DNA of 64,000 nt, taken from the NCBI GenBank assembly GCA_947591155.1, contig CANQDA010000003.1:62001-126000 (forward strand), read 5' to 3'. The notes beneath the pieces were generated by a model. It had not been told where the DNA came from. It ran no database searches and saw only the letters and a program-made list of their open reading frames with translations. The position numbers and the translations under genes were made by a program. The stretch is from an uncultured Lachnospiraceae bacterium (GTDB taxonomy: Bacteria > Bacillota > Clostridia > Lachnospirales > Lachnospiraceae). Below, piece by piece: positions 19,308 to 27,527 of this stretch; within the stretch, counting starts at the first letter, position 1; the number at the start of each line of letters is the position of its first letter.

Positions 19308-19491
19308 TTGTCCCGCTCCGTTTCCCGGATCCTTTCGTCTGCTGTTTTTCATTAGTATACGCAGGATTCGGCGATTCTTCAATATTCTTTTTACTTGATT
19401 TTTTCAAAAATACTTGTTATCGTAGCAATCAGAGATGTTCCGTGCGGACAGTTCCCGCGCGCAAAAAGCCCAAACCTTCAGGAGGACACAC

Positions 19492-20559
19492 ATGAGTCTT
19501 GCACTTGTGGGAAATGTTCTGTTGGCGCTGGTCTGGCTGTTCGCCGTACCCGCGCTCTCAGGCGTTCTCTTTCTTCGAAAAAAGGATTCCCTGATCTGGA
19601 TCGAATGCCTTCTGGCCGGATATCTGTTTTTGTTCGCGCTGTCCGAACTGCTGATTCTGCCGATGATGTATTTTGGTCTCCCGCTTCACATCCTCGTCGC
19701 CTGCTACGGGATCGCGACCGGGGCGGCCGCTGTCGCCGGAATGCTTTATCTTGCGCGGGGCGGTGGGCTGAAAAAATTTCCTGCCGCAAAAGACGGACAG
19801 CCGGCATCGTTTGCCTGCCGTCTGCGCAGCGTATCCCCGTTTCTCTGGGCTGCTCTGGCTGTCATCGCGATACAGATTGTTGTCGTGATCCTGTTCGCGC
19901 ACTTCGACGCGGACGACTCGCTCTACGTCGCCGCAAGCACCACCGCAGTCGAGACAGACAGCATTTTCCGCTACAACGCGTACACCGGTCAGATCTACGA
20001 AAGATTACCGCGACGGTATGTGCTCTCGCCGTTTCCGATCTTTCTGGCTGTCGTCAGTCAGCTCATTGGCGGTCTTCACCCGGCAGTCACCGCCCACACG
20101 ATCCTTCCGCCGGTCTTTCTGGCCTGCGCCTACTGTGTGGTATACCTGATCGCCCGGAAATGGTTCCCGGACGACGCGAATGCGCGCGGGATTTTCCTGT
20201 TTCTGGCCGCCTTCCTCTGCTGGTTCTCCGCGTATTCTGTCTACAACGCGGGCAGCTTCCAGATGGTGCGACTGTGGCAGGGCAAAGCCGTGCTGGCGGC
20301 CTTTCTGCTCCCATCGATCTTTTATCTGGCTTCCTCGATCGTTCTGGAGGAGCAGAGCGCTTACTCCTGGGTCTTGCTCTTCATGGCAGATCTCGGAGCC
20401 TGTCTGCTGAGTTCGATGGGCATCATTCTCGCTCCGCTCATGATCGGAATATTTGTTTTTCTCGGACTATTGCGTTTCCGCAGTGTGAAGCGCACAGTGC
20501 TCGGACTTGCCTGCTGTATACCGTCAGCCATACTCGGAATCGTTTACCTTTTGTTCTGA
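19492..20559 (+). CDS. DUF6077-like polytopic membrane protein, N-terminal part (probably frameshifted)
   Basis: 355 aa from ATG 19492, with AGGAGG just upstream. There are about ten hydrophobic segments, and a charged loop ALFDADDSLYVA-like stretch (HFDADDSLYVAAST) and TDSIFRYNAYTG resemble DUF6077-type proteins, possibly glycosyltransferase-like. The frame stops abruptly after GIVYLLF at 20559 in the middle of what should be a longer protein. The remaining part is in the +1 frame immediately after (20597-21379). Family length is about 600-700 residues, which the two parts together match. It could be a real frameshift mutation, a sequencing error, or two subunits. Confidence 0.65.
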   Translation: MSLALVGNVLLALVWLFAVPALSGVLFLRKKDSLIWIECLLAGYLFLFALSELLILPMMYFGLPLHILVACYGIATGAAAVAGMLYLARGGGLKKFPAAKDGQPASFACRLRSVSPFLWAALAVIAIQIVVVILFAHFDADDSLYVAASTTAVETDSIFRYNAYTGQIYERLPRRYVLSPFPIFLAVVSQLIGGLHPAVTAHTILPPVFLACAYCVVYLIARKWFPDDANARGIFLFLAAFLCWFSAYSVYNAGSFQMVRLWQGKAVLAAFLLPSIFYLASSIVLEEQSAYSWVLLFMADLGACLLSSMGIILAPLMIGIFVFLGLLRFRSVKRTVLGLACCIPSAILGIVYLLF

Positions 20560-20596
20560 CGGTCTTTCACCGACTCTGATAAGGATGTGTACCACT

Positions 20597-21379
20597 ATGA
20601 TGGCTTATTTCAAATGGAGTGTTTACATCTGGCAGCTGTTCTGGAATAAGGGATACTATCAGTATCTGTTCATTGCCGCCTTCGCCTATCTGCTGATCTT
20701 TCACCGCAAAAAAAGAAGCACCCGGCAAGTACTCATATACTCTGCCTGTGTGCTGTTCATTTTCTTTTTCCCGCTGACAGCCAAAGTCATCGTCTTCTGC
20801 ATCGGAGGCAGCGTCTACTGGCGGGTATTCTGGCTTCTGCCGATCATCCCGGTCGTCTCGCTCGCGGCGACGGAATTCCTGCGTGGCAGGCATTCAAAGC
20901 TCGCGCAGACCGCCCTGCTGCTTGTGTGCTGCGCCGCGATCGCCGTAAGCGGCAGGGATATGTTCAGCGACGGCGTTTATGTCCGGACTGTCAATGCCCA
21001 GAAGGTGCCGGACGACGTCGCTCAGATCTGTGACACGATCAAGGACGAGGCCGAAAAGGACGGACTCGACGATTTTCTGGTAATGGGCGACGAATATCTC
21101 TCCTCCTACCTTCGCGTGTACGACCCTTCCGTGCGTCAGGCCTATGGACGTTGGGGAAGAGATCCGGTCAACAATCCCTGCCGTCGGGTCTATCATCTGA
21201 TGAAATGGGAAGAGCCGCGCAGGTACCGCAAGATCGCAAGGCTGTCCCGGAAGGGCGGCTGCGATTTCCTCGTGATCTCGGTTCCCGAGGAAAAGACCAA
21301 ATTGGTCGAGCGTTTTCACTATGTGGAGATCGGAAAAGTCAATGAGTACAGGATCTACCAGCTGGAAGAGACCAGCTAG
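20597..21379 (+). CDS. DUF6077-like membrane protein, C-terminal part in a shifted frame
   Basis: 260 aa if it starts at ATG 20597; the frame is open from 20507 and overlaps the end of the upstream frame. It has four or so membrane segments (NKGYYQYLFIAAFAYLLIF, LFIFFFPLTAKVIVF, YWRVFWLLPIIPVVSLAA) and then a soluble tail of about 120 residues ending KVNEYRIYQLEETS. The YWRVFWLLP segment is what I expect in the second half of DUF6077 proteins. Only a weak AAGG-type site precedes the ATG. I read it as the displaced half of the upstream gene, with independent translation as the alternative. Confidence 0.55.
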   Translation: MMAYFKWSVYIWQLFWNKGYYQYLFIAAFAYLLIFHRKKRSTRQVLIYSACVLFIFFFPLTAKVIVFCIGGSVYWRVFWLLPIIPVVSLAATEFLRGRHSKLAQTALLLVCCAAIAVSGRDMFSDGVYVRTVNAQKVPDDVAQICDTIKDEAEKDGLDDFLVMGDEYLSSYLRVYDPSVRQAYGRWGRDPVNNPCRRVYHLMKWEEPRRYRKIARLSRKGGCDFLVISVPEEKTKLVERFHYVEIGKVNEYRIYQLEETS

Positions 21380-21399
21380 AAAATATAATTAAAAAGTGT

Positions 21400-21500
21400 A
21401 AAAAAGGACGCTCGCATGGTACCCTTCCGAGTGTTTTCCCCGAGAAACAAGCTGTATTGTTTTCGGGAAAAACACATCAGAAGTCCATGCGAGCTGTTTT
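21400..21500. terminator. Shared bidirectional terminator between the DUF6077-like gene and maf
   Basis: GCTCGCATGG (21410-21419) pairs perfectly with CCATGCGAGC (21485-21494), with an inner GTGTTTTCCC / GGGAAAAACAC helix. The minus side is followed by GTCCTTTTTT and the plus side by TGTTTTGT, so it can end both converging transcripts. Confidence 0.8.
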
Positions 21501-21518
21501 GTGGTAAGGCTCTGCGGT

Positions 21519-22109
21519 TCATGAAACTTTCTCATTCAGATAGCGCTTCAGAATCTGATAGAGGGCTGAAATCGGGAGGCCGACCACATTGTTGTAATCG
21601 CCTTCGATCGACTCGACCCAGGCGGCAAACGCGCCCTGGATCCCGTACGCCCCGGCCTTGTCCATCGGCTCCCCGGTATCCAGATATTCTTCTGTCTCCG
21701 CCTCCGTCATCGGATAGACCCGCACTTTCGTCTCGCAGGAAAACACATGGCAGTCCAGGTCTGTGCCGCCCGCCCGATCCTTTACAAGCACGGCTACCCC
21801 TGTAAAGACAGAGTGTGTGCTGTCCTGAATCTCGCGCAGCATCCGGCGCGCGTGTTCCCTGTCCTTCGGCTTTCCCATGATATGGCCGTCGTGCCAGACG
21901 ATCGTGTCCGCACCGATCACGACGCCTTCTTCCACAGCCGCCGCCACGTCCTGCGCCTTCTGCAAGGCAAGCTCCTCCACGACCTCATTCGGGAGAACTT
22001 TCGTGATCTTTTCCTCGGCCCTGCTCGGTATCACTTCAAATTTCAGTCCGATCTGCTGCAACAGCTCTCTTCTTCTCGGCGAGGCCGACGCCAGTATGAT
22101 CCTTCTCAT
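21519..22109 (-). CDS. maf: Maf-like nucleotide pyrophosphatase
   Basis: 196 aa from ATG 22109 (MRRIILASASPRRRELL), with GGTGGAG seven nt upstream; a GTG at 22121 is less likely. The conserved SASPRR substrate-binding motif, GADTIV and MDKAGAYGIQG with VVGLP near the end are present. Maf proteins hydrolyse non-canonical nucleoside triphosphates such as dTTP/UTP analogues and have been linked to septum inhibition. It is followed by a 63-aa gene in the opposite order of transcription (that small gene is upstream), and the pair may be co-transcribed. Confidence 0.93.
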   Translation of the reverse strand: MRRIILASASPRRRELLQQIGLKFEVIPSRAEEKITKVLPNEVVEELALQKAQDVAAAVEEGVVIGADTIVWHDGHIMGKPKDREHARRMLREIQDSTHSVFTGVAVLVKDRAGGTDLDCHVFSCETKVRVYPMTEAETEEYLDTGEPMDKAGAYGIQGAFAAWVESIEGDYNNVVGLPISALYQILKRYLNEKVS

Positions 22110-22198
22110 AATACACTCCACCTATCGCACCGCCTGAAGCCGATTCGCGGGCGGTGATCCTTTCATCCTTTCCTCTCACTTTTGAGTCCCGGCACGGT

Positions 22199-22390
22199 TC
22201 ACTGGCGGATATAAATGCCCTGCGATTCGATGAACTCGTCCAGATCCGCGATCGTCTGCTCCGCCCAGGTCTCACTGACACCCGCCCCCGCGTTTTCTGA
22301 CGGCTTCACACCCTCGGCCTTTGAAAGCTTTCTGTCCCCTGCCTGCTCTTCCGGAATCATCCTGTCTTTTTCCCGTTTTTCTTCTGACAT
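22199..22390 (-). CDS. Small acidic protein of unknown function
   Basis: 63 aa from ATG 22390 (MSEEKREKDRMIPEEQAGDRK...), supported by AGGAGG at 8-nt spacing. Charged N-terminal half, then WAEQTIADLDEFIESQGIYIRQ, a predicted amphipathic helix. No membrane segment or cysteine. I do not recognise a family. The spacing to maf downstream (about 90 bp) permits co-transcription. The strong ribosome binding site is the main reason to call it real. Confidence 0.6.
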   Translation of the reverse strand: MSEEKREKDRMIPEEQAGDRKLSKAEGVKPSENAGAGVSETWAEQTIADLDEFIESQGIYIRQ

Positions 22391-22539
22391 TCTCTGTTCC
22401 TCCTTTTGTTCCTGTCCTGATCCTGTTCTATGTAACACAACGGCAGTATAGCCGCCCGCGCCTTTGCAGTCCGCTATACTGCCATATCTTCTGCTTCTCT
22501 TTTCCTTCTGCTTTCCTTCGGCTTGCCTTACCTTGTCGA

Positions 22540-23478
22540 TCAGCCTTTCCAGAAACCTTCCTGGCCGAGCTCGGTCATGCGCACGCGCCCCTTGAACTGA
22601 AGCTCTGGGTTCTTGATGCTCACCCTCGTCCCGCCCGGAACGGAGGATGTGATGAACGCATTCGAGCCGATGATCGCGCCCTCTCCGATGACCGTCTCGC
22701 CCCCTAAGATCGAGGCTCCCGAATACACTGTGACGTTGTCCTCCAACGTCGGATGGCGCTTCAGGCCGCGCAGATTCTGGCCGCCTCTCGTAGAGAGCGC
22801 GCCGAGCGTCACGCCCTGATAGATCTTCGCGCCCGTACCGATCTCGGTCGTCTCGCCGATGACGACGCCCGTGCCGTGATCGATGAAAAAGTAGCTTCCG
22901 ATCGTCGCCCCCGGGTGGATGTCGATCCCGGTCAGACTGTGCGCGTGCTCCGTCATGATCCTCGGGATCATCGGGACGCCCAGAATATGTAGTTCGTGTG
23001 CGATCCGGTTCACCGTGATCGCGAAGACACCCGGATAGGAAAAAATGACCTCGTCCGTGTTGAACGCCGCAGGATCTCCGTCATAGGCCGCCTGCACGTC
23101 CGTCGCGAGAATCTTTCGCAGCGCCGGAAGCCGCTCCATAAACGCGGCGACGATCTCCTCCGCCTTTTCACACGCCTGTTTCTCGCTCTCCGGAAGCTTA
23201 GCCGTGTGATACAGCGCCTTCGTGACCTGTTTCGTCAACCGATACTGGATGTCCTCCAGAAGCTCGCCCACATGGTATTCGATCGAATCCCAATTGAGAT
23301 TCTTGGCCTCAAAAAAACCTGGGAACACCACGCAGCGGATCTTCTCCAACAGGTCAATGATGATCTCGTTGTTCAGCCTGTGCTCCATATCAATGCTGCA
23401 GGTCTGCGGGAACTCCCGGTAACTGTCCAGAAGCTCGCCCACCAGCCTGTCGATCTTCTTTTTGCCTGCGTTTTGCAT
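22540..23478 (-). CDS. epsC: Serine O-acetyltransferase EpsC
   Basis: 312 aa. A long helical N-terminal half (about 1-170) precedes a left-handed beta-helix with hexapeptide repeats: DIHPGATIGSYFFIDHGTGVVIGETTEIG, then GAKIYQGVTLGA and KRHPTLEDNVTVYSGASILGGETVIGEG. The HPG and DHGTG residues are the CysE-family active-site context. The enzyme acetylates serine with acetyl-CoA as the first step to cysteine. The EpsC subtype is longer than classic CysE at the N-terminus, as here. A cysK-type sulfhydrylase is not in the window. Confidence 0.92.
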   Translation of the reverse strand: MQNAGKKKIDRLVGELLDSYREFPQTCSIDMEHRLNNEIIIDLLEKIRCVVFPGFFEAKNLNWDSIEYHVGELLEDIQYRLTKQVTKALYHTAKLPESEKQACEKAEEIVAAFMERLPALRKILATDVQAAYDGDPAAFNTDEVIFSYPGVFAITVNRIAHELHILGVPMIPRIMTEHAHSLTGIDIHPGATIGSYFFIDHGTGVVIGETTEIGTGAKIYQGVTLGALSTRGGQNLRGLKRHPTLEDNVTVYSGASILGGETVIGEGAIIGSNAFITSSVPGGTRVSIKNPELQFKGRVRMTELGQEGFWKG

Positions 23479-23516
23479 TGCGAAGATTCCTCTCCTTCAC
23501 TCTTGCTACATATAAT

Positions 23517-23649
23517 ATAAAGCCCACGGATCGCTCATGCATAGTCAGTCTGGCAAGCAAGCTTGCCGCCTGGTCTACGCTCCGCTTCGGTCGGCGCTGA
23601 ACGTGCGCCACCGGCGCACAGCGCCTTTGCATGGAGACCGGGCTTTATC
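23517..23649. repeat. Structured intergenic element bounded by a 9-bp inverted repeat
   Basis: The element begins ATAAAGCCC (23517-23525) and ends GGGCTTTAT (23641-23649). Inside are CATGCA / TTGCATGG, GGCAAGCAAGCTTGCC, CGCTCCGCTTCGGTCGGCG and GTGCGCCACCGGCGCAC. It occupies nearly the whole gap between the iron alcohol dehydrogenase and epsC. Its GCCTTTGCATGG end matches the element near 1.1 kb. It could act as a terminator, but the size and nested repeats suggest a small dispersed element. Confidence 0.55.
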
Positions 23650-23650
23650 A

Positions 23651-24730
23651 CTAATATGCCATGTTACAAATCTGATAGAGCATCGCTTCCGTCACCTCGT
23701 ACGGCACATTGCGCAGCTTCGACTCATTGGCCATGATGCCCTTGACCGCCTTCGTCACCAGCTCATCATCGGCCTCCATCGGTCCGATCAGGTTGTGCAG
23801 GAACGCGGAAAAATACTGCATATCGGGAAAACCGATCAGCCCCAACACCTTCTTGCGCACTAACGGGCCCGCCATCGAGAGATAGCCGGGCAGAAAATAT
23901 CCGACCGCCTTGCCGTGCGGCACGCCTTTCTCATAGGTAAAATAATAGCTCAGTCCATGCGGAAGGGACGTCCCGGTGTGGGAGATCGCCATGCCGGCCA
24001 GCGTGGATGCGAACAACAGCGTATCGCATTCCTCCGGCGTCCGGCTTGCCCCGATCAGCACGTTCTTGGCGCTGCTCCAGACTCCCATGCCGTACTCGCA
24101 GAGCATATGACTGAAATCGGTGGCCTGCGCGTTGATGTAGCTCTCGATGAAATGTCCGAGCGTGTCGACCGCCGTATTCACCAGAATCTGCCTCGGCAGA
24201 TCCATCAGATACTTTCCGTCCACCAGCGCGTACGCCGGATAGACCTTGTGCGGCAGGCTCGCCTTGATGCGCTGCTCGTGGATCGTCAGGATCGCGTACG
24301 GCGTCGCCTCCGAGCCGGTGCCACAGGTAGTCGGCACCTCCACGACAGGAAGCGCCGAAGCCTTCTCCCCTTTCTGATAGAGGAAATCGGCCCCCTTATC
24401 CTTCTGCGCGATCATCAGCGCGACAGCCTTCGCCGCGTCCATCGGGGAACCTCCTCCGATCCCGATCACAAAATCGGCCTGCTCTCTCACACCCAGGTCG
24501 CGCACCCGCATCACAAGCTCGATCGACGGATTCTCCTCGATCTCGTCGAAGACAAAATAATCCGCGCCCTGCTCTTTCAGGGCGTCCGTCACGTCAGAGA
24601 GCGAACCGTTCCTGGCGGAGCTCTTCCCCGTCACGATTAGCGCCCTGCGCCCGAGCGACGCCCACTCGGCGCCGTATTTTTTCACACAGTCCCTCTCACT
24701 GTAAATCTTCGTCGGCAGATAAAAATACAT
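23651..24730 (-). CDS. Iron-containing alcohol dehydrogenase
   Basis: 359 aa. N-terminal Rossmann-type part with the dinucleotide motif GIGGGSPMDAAKA (about 92-104) and VPTTCGTGSEATP. The C-terminal helical domain has the metal-binding residues of group III alcohol dehydrogenases: the Asp in AVDTLGHFIE, a His in ISHTGTSLPHGLSY and the His in KGVPHGKAVGYF. It probably reduces or oxidises a short-chain aldehyde/alcohol or glycerol-like polyol with NAD(P). Substrate cannot be set from sequence. It is a single gene with no metabolic neighbours. Confidence 0.88.
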   Translation of the reverse strand: MYFYLPTKIYSERDCVKKYGAEWASLGRRALIVTGKSSARNGSLSDVTDALKEQGADYFVFDEIEENPSIELVMRVRDLGVREQADFVIGIGGGSPMDAAKAVALMIAQKDKGADFLYQKGEKASALPVVEVPTTCGTGSEATPYAILTIHEQRIKASLPHKVYPAYALVDGKYLMDLPRQILVNTAVDTLGHFIESYINAQATDFSHMLCEYGMGVWSSAKNVLIGASRTPEECDTLLFASTLAGMAISHTGTSLPHGLSYYFTYEKGVPHGKAVGYFLPGYLSMAGPLVRKKVLGLIGFPDMQYFSAFLHNLIGPMEADDELVTKAVKGIMANESKLRNVPYEVTEAMLYQICNMAY

Positions 24731-24805
24731 CCCTTACTCCCCCTCTGCTACAGTCTGTATTCCCGCGCGAAGACGTCCGCGCGAAAATTCTGCACGTCCG
24801 TCTTG

Positions 24806-25585
24806 TCAGAACATCTTCTTGATGTCTTCTTTCAAATTCTCGGCTGCATCCATAAGCTCTTCCGCCGCTTTTTCCGCAACTTCCTTCGCGCCCTCTGCGA
24901 TCTCCCCGGCCTTCTCCTTCGCCTTGCCCGCGAGATCCTCCGCGGTATCCCTCAGACTGTCCGCAGCGTCCGCAGCGGCATCTTTCGCGCCCTCCGCGAC
25001 ATCCTCCGCCGTCTCCTTCACTTCCTCAGCGGCATTCGCGGCAGCGTCTTTCACTTCCCCTGCAGCATCCGCAACGACTTCCTTCGCGCCCTCCGCGGCG
25101 TCCTCCGCCGCTTCCTTCACCTCTTCCGCCGCGTCCTTTGCCCCTTCGGCAGCTTCAGAGACGACTTCCTCCGCGTCCACGACCACCGACGCCTCATCCT
25201 CCGCGTCGGCGACCTCGACCGGCTCCGGCATCTTGCTTCCGCAGTTCGGGCAGAAGCGCTCGTCCCCGGACACCTCCATATTGCATCCCGGACAGAGAAC
25301 GACGCCCTTCACCTCACGCAGCTGCTCTTTGAGCTGCTCGATCTCATTCTGTCTCTCGTTGATCGTCTGGATCAGCTCCTCGAAGCCCTCCGGAATATAA
25401 TCCTTGTGCAGCTCATAGAACTTCTTTCCGATCTCAGAGTAAATATTCTCGATCTGTTTCTTCGCGTCGCTGACCTTGCCGTTGAGCTGGCGGATCTTGT
25501 TCAGCTTCTGCACCTCTTCCGCCGTATCCTTACCGATCTTCTTAACCTTCTCCGTAAATTTTTGTGTGAGATCATTGAAATCCAT
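24806..25585 (-). CDS. Coiled-coil, zinc-ribbon and LEA-like repeat protein
   Basis: 259 aa from ATG 25585 (MDFNDLTQKFTEKVKKIG), with GGAGGG at 7-nt spacing. Residues 1-88 form charged coiled coil. A zinc ribbon follows (CPGCNMEVSGDERFCPNCG, about 90-110). The rest is a long Ala/Glu/Lys repeat with a period of about 11 residues (AAEEVKEAAEDAAEGAK...), the pattern of group 3 LEA and apolipoprotein-like amphipathic helices. No signal peptide. The repeat could coat membranes or protect proteins when dry or stressed. The N-terminal part alone resembles small zinc-ribbon proteins common in Clostridia. Function is inferred only. Confidence 0.75.
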   Translation of the reverse strand: MDFNDLTQKFTEKVKKIGKDTAEEVQKLNKIRQLNGKVSDAKKQIENIYSEIGKKFYELHKDYIPEGFEELIQTINERQNEIEQLKEQLREVKGVVLCPGCNMEVSGDERFCPNCGSKMPEPVEVADAEDEASVVVDAEEVVSEAAEGAKDAAEEVKEAAEDAAEGAKEVVADAAGEVKDAAANAAEEVKETAEDVAEGAKDAAADAADSLRDTAEDLAGKAKEKAGEIAEGAKEVAEKAAEELMDAAENLKEDIKKMF

Positions 25586-25715
25586 CGCATTTCCCTCCAT
25601 TCCTGTCAATCATTAAATTTTCTCCTCTATCGTCTGAATTTATGCATGATATGTCAGGAAACAGCGGCGCTGTTTCCCGCCCCGAAAAGGGCATAGCTTA
25701 CAGATCCCTTCAGGA

Positions 25716-26057
25716 TCATACATTGTAGATCAGCGCCATGAACACGAGATCCTCCTCGGAATTATTCTCCATCGCATGTCCCTGTCCCGGCTCGATACAG
25801 CACACATCGCCCGGTCCCACCGCGATCCTGGAGCCGTCATGGTCTACAAAGATCCCGTATCCTTCCAGAATAAAATATGGCTCCGTCTCGCCGATGTGCT
25901 CGTGGAATCCGATGCTGCATCCCGGTTTCAGACGGATGCGCGCGTAGAGACGACCGTGTCCTTCCAGTTCTTCCTTCGGCACAATGTGCTCAAAGATCAC
26001 TTCGCCGTTGCCGCCCCGCATATTTTCTCTTACCTCAAGCGTTGGCTTTCTTACCAT
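25716..26057 (-). CDS. Small cupin-domain protein
   Basis: 113 aa from ATG 26057 (MVRKPTLEVRENMRGGNGEV), with AAGGAGG 8 nt upstream. It is a single cupin barrel: GCSIGFHEHIGETEPYFILEG carries the HxH-Ex-type metal ligands, and GPGDVCCIEPGQGHAMEN the second motif. Such proteins bind a metal and a small ligand, acting as isomerases or as sensors. It lies just downstream of the LacI regulator in the same direction but an intergenic gap of 90 bp separates them. A role in sugar or small-molecule sensing is possible. Confidence 0.85.
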   Translation of the reverse strand: MVRKPTLEVRENMRGGNGEVIFEHIVPKEELEGHGRLYARIRLKPGCSIGFHEHIGETEPYFILEGYGIFVDHDGSRIAVGPGDVCCIEPGQGHAMENNSEEDLVFMALIYNV

Positions 26058-26149
26058 AAAGACGCCTCCTTTTTTATTTTTTATCTTAAAAGAATCGCCA
26101 TAAAATGTCAACTTGATTCAGAAAACTTTTCGTTTCGCAATCTGGTAAA

Positions 26150-27169
26150 CTATGCACAGTAACTGCAGCTCTCGCGCACGATCAGTCGTCCCTGCATCTC
26201 AATGCGGACATTTTCGCGGTGCCCTCCCGCGACCCGGTCCAGAAGCAGAGAGACCGCGTGATGCACCATTTCTCTGCGCGGAATGTCGATCGTCGTCAGC
26301 ATCGGCGACGTCGTCTCAGCCTCCCGGATGTTGTCGATCGAGATGATCGAGGGAATGTAGCCTTTCCCGCGGCGCCCCTTTAAGGCGTCGAGCACACCCA
26401 GGGCGGTGCTGTCGTTCGCGCAGAAGATCGCTGTCGGGCGCTCCTGTTTTTCCAGGATAAGGTTCATCATCTGCCGTCCTTCCTGTCTGGTCTGACTCGT
26501 TGGATAGACGTTCGAATAATTCAGCGGCAGCTTGTGCGCCATCAAAGACTGGTGATATCCGACATAGCGCGCCTCATAGGAACAGTCCCCGATGTACGCG
26601 ATCTGTCTGTGCCCCAGGGAGATCAGATAATCCATCGCCATTTCCGCCGCAAGGGAACCGTCGCAAAACACCTCGTCGTAGTCGAAGCTCGTCGGATTGC
26701 GGTCGATCCCAACCAGATTCTGGTACTGCTTTTTCAAAAAAGGAAGCAGCTCCGGCGGACATTTCCCGAGCATGATGAGTCCGTCCGGCGCCGTCTCCAG
26801 GCGGCGTGCGGGAGACAGATTTTTCGCGCGGGAGATCATGTCCGGGAGCGTCAGCAGACGGTGCAGAACACACTGACGCCGCAACAGAGTCTCCCTCAGG
26901 ATCTCGTACAGTTCTTTGAAAAAGAGATCCTCCTCAAGCGTCTGAAAGCGCGTGAGAAACACGTCGATCCTTCTCTGTGCCTTTCCCTCATTCTGCCCGC
27001 TCTTCAGCTGCTGTGCCGCGAGATTCGGAATATACTCCAACTCCTCGGCTGCCTCCCATATACGTGCCTGCAATTCTCTGTCCCGGCAGATGTAGCCGGG
27101 CCGGTTCAGGACGCGCGATACCGTGGAAAGCGAAGCCCCGCTCCTCTTTGCGATCTCCTTCAGTGACAT
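26150..27169 (-). CDS. LacI-family transcriptional regulator
   Basis: 339 aa from ATG 27169 (MSLKEIAKRSGASLSTVSRVLNRPGY), with GGAG six nt upstream; the basic, repetitive frame further upstream is not part of the family. N-terminal helix-turn-helix and hinge helix (AAQQLKSGQ in the hinge region) precede a type I binding-protein effector domain. The gene is divergent from an ABC transporter operon. Two 14-bp operators of LacI type lie in the gap, one between the two promoters and one within the start of its own transcript, so it should repress both itself and the transporter. The effector is unknown; sugars or nucleosides are typical. Confidence 0.93.
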   Translation of the reverse strand: MSLKEIAKRSGASLSTVSRVLNRPGYICRDRELQARIWEAAEELEYIPNLAAQQLKSGQNEGKAQRRIDVFLTRFQTLEEDLFFKELYEILRETLLRRQCVLHRLLTLPDMISRAKNLSPARRLETAPDGLIMLGKCPPELLPFLKKQYQNLVGIDRNPTSFDYDEVFCDGSLAAEMAMDYLISLGHRQIAYIGDCSYEARYVGYHQSLMAHKLPLNYSNVYPTSQTRQEGRQMMNLILEKQERPTAIFCANDSTALGVLDALKGRRGKGYIPSIISIDNIREAETTSPMLTTIDIPRREMVHHAVSLLLDRVAGGHRENVRIEMQGRLIVRESCSYCA

Positions 27170-27311
27170 GTTCCGCTCCTTTGTTTTTGATCTTCGATTC
27201 TTCTTTTCGATTCTTCTTTTCGATTCTTCTTTTCGCTTCTTTCTTTTTGTTTCCTGATTCACGCTTCCTGATTCAGGTTCATGATTTTTATGTGCATTTC
27301 CGATTTCCGTT

Positions 27312-27325
27312 TGAAAACGTTGTCA
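27312..27325. promoter_or_regulatory. LacI-type operator 1
   Basis: TGAAAACGTTGTCA, a near-palindrome around the CG centre with the AAACGTT core of LacI-family sites. It lies downstream of the lacI promoter, where a bound repressor would block its own transcription. Confidence 0.7.
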
Positions 27326-27358
27326 TTTTTATTGGCCTTTGCGTAATTCACTCATCAC

Positions 27359-27386
27359 ATTTTATCATACTTTCTTTTGTTTTCAA
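27359..27386 (-). promoter_or_regulatory. Promoter of the lacI gene
   Basis: TTGAAA and TAAAAT on the minus strand at 16-bp spacing. Confidence 0.6.
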
Positions 27387-27398
27387 GAATTATTATAT

Positions 27399-27412
27399 TG
27401 AAAACGTTATCA
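27399..27412. promoter_or_regulatory. LacI-type operator 2
   Basis: TGAAAACGTTATCA, 13 of 14 bases the same as operator 1, centred 87 bp away. It lies between the two divergent -35 boxes and 9 bp before that of the transporter promoter. The spacing allows looping. Confidence 0.75.
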
Positions 27413-27421
27413 TTTTTTTGC

Positions 27422-27450
27422 TTGTTTTTCCGCTCCTTCCGGAATAAGAT
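27422..27450 (+). promoter_or_regulatory. Promoter of the ABC transporter operon
   Basis: TTGTTT and TAAGAT at 17-bp spacing, about 78 nt before the binding-protein start. Confidence 0.6.
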
Positions 27451-27527
27451 AGAAGGTGTTCATTCGGCGGGTCATTTCGCCATACAACGCATGAAATACG
27501 AAGAGACTTGAAAGGGAGTGTAAAGAA

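Noticed and set aside
24803..25696. 297-codon plus-strand Leu/Arg-rich frame
   Set aside because: Mirror of the Ala/Glu repeat gene on the minus strand, which has the ribosome binding site and zinc ribbon.
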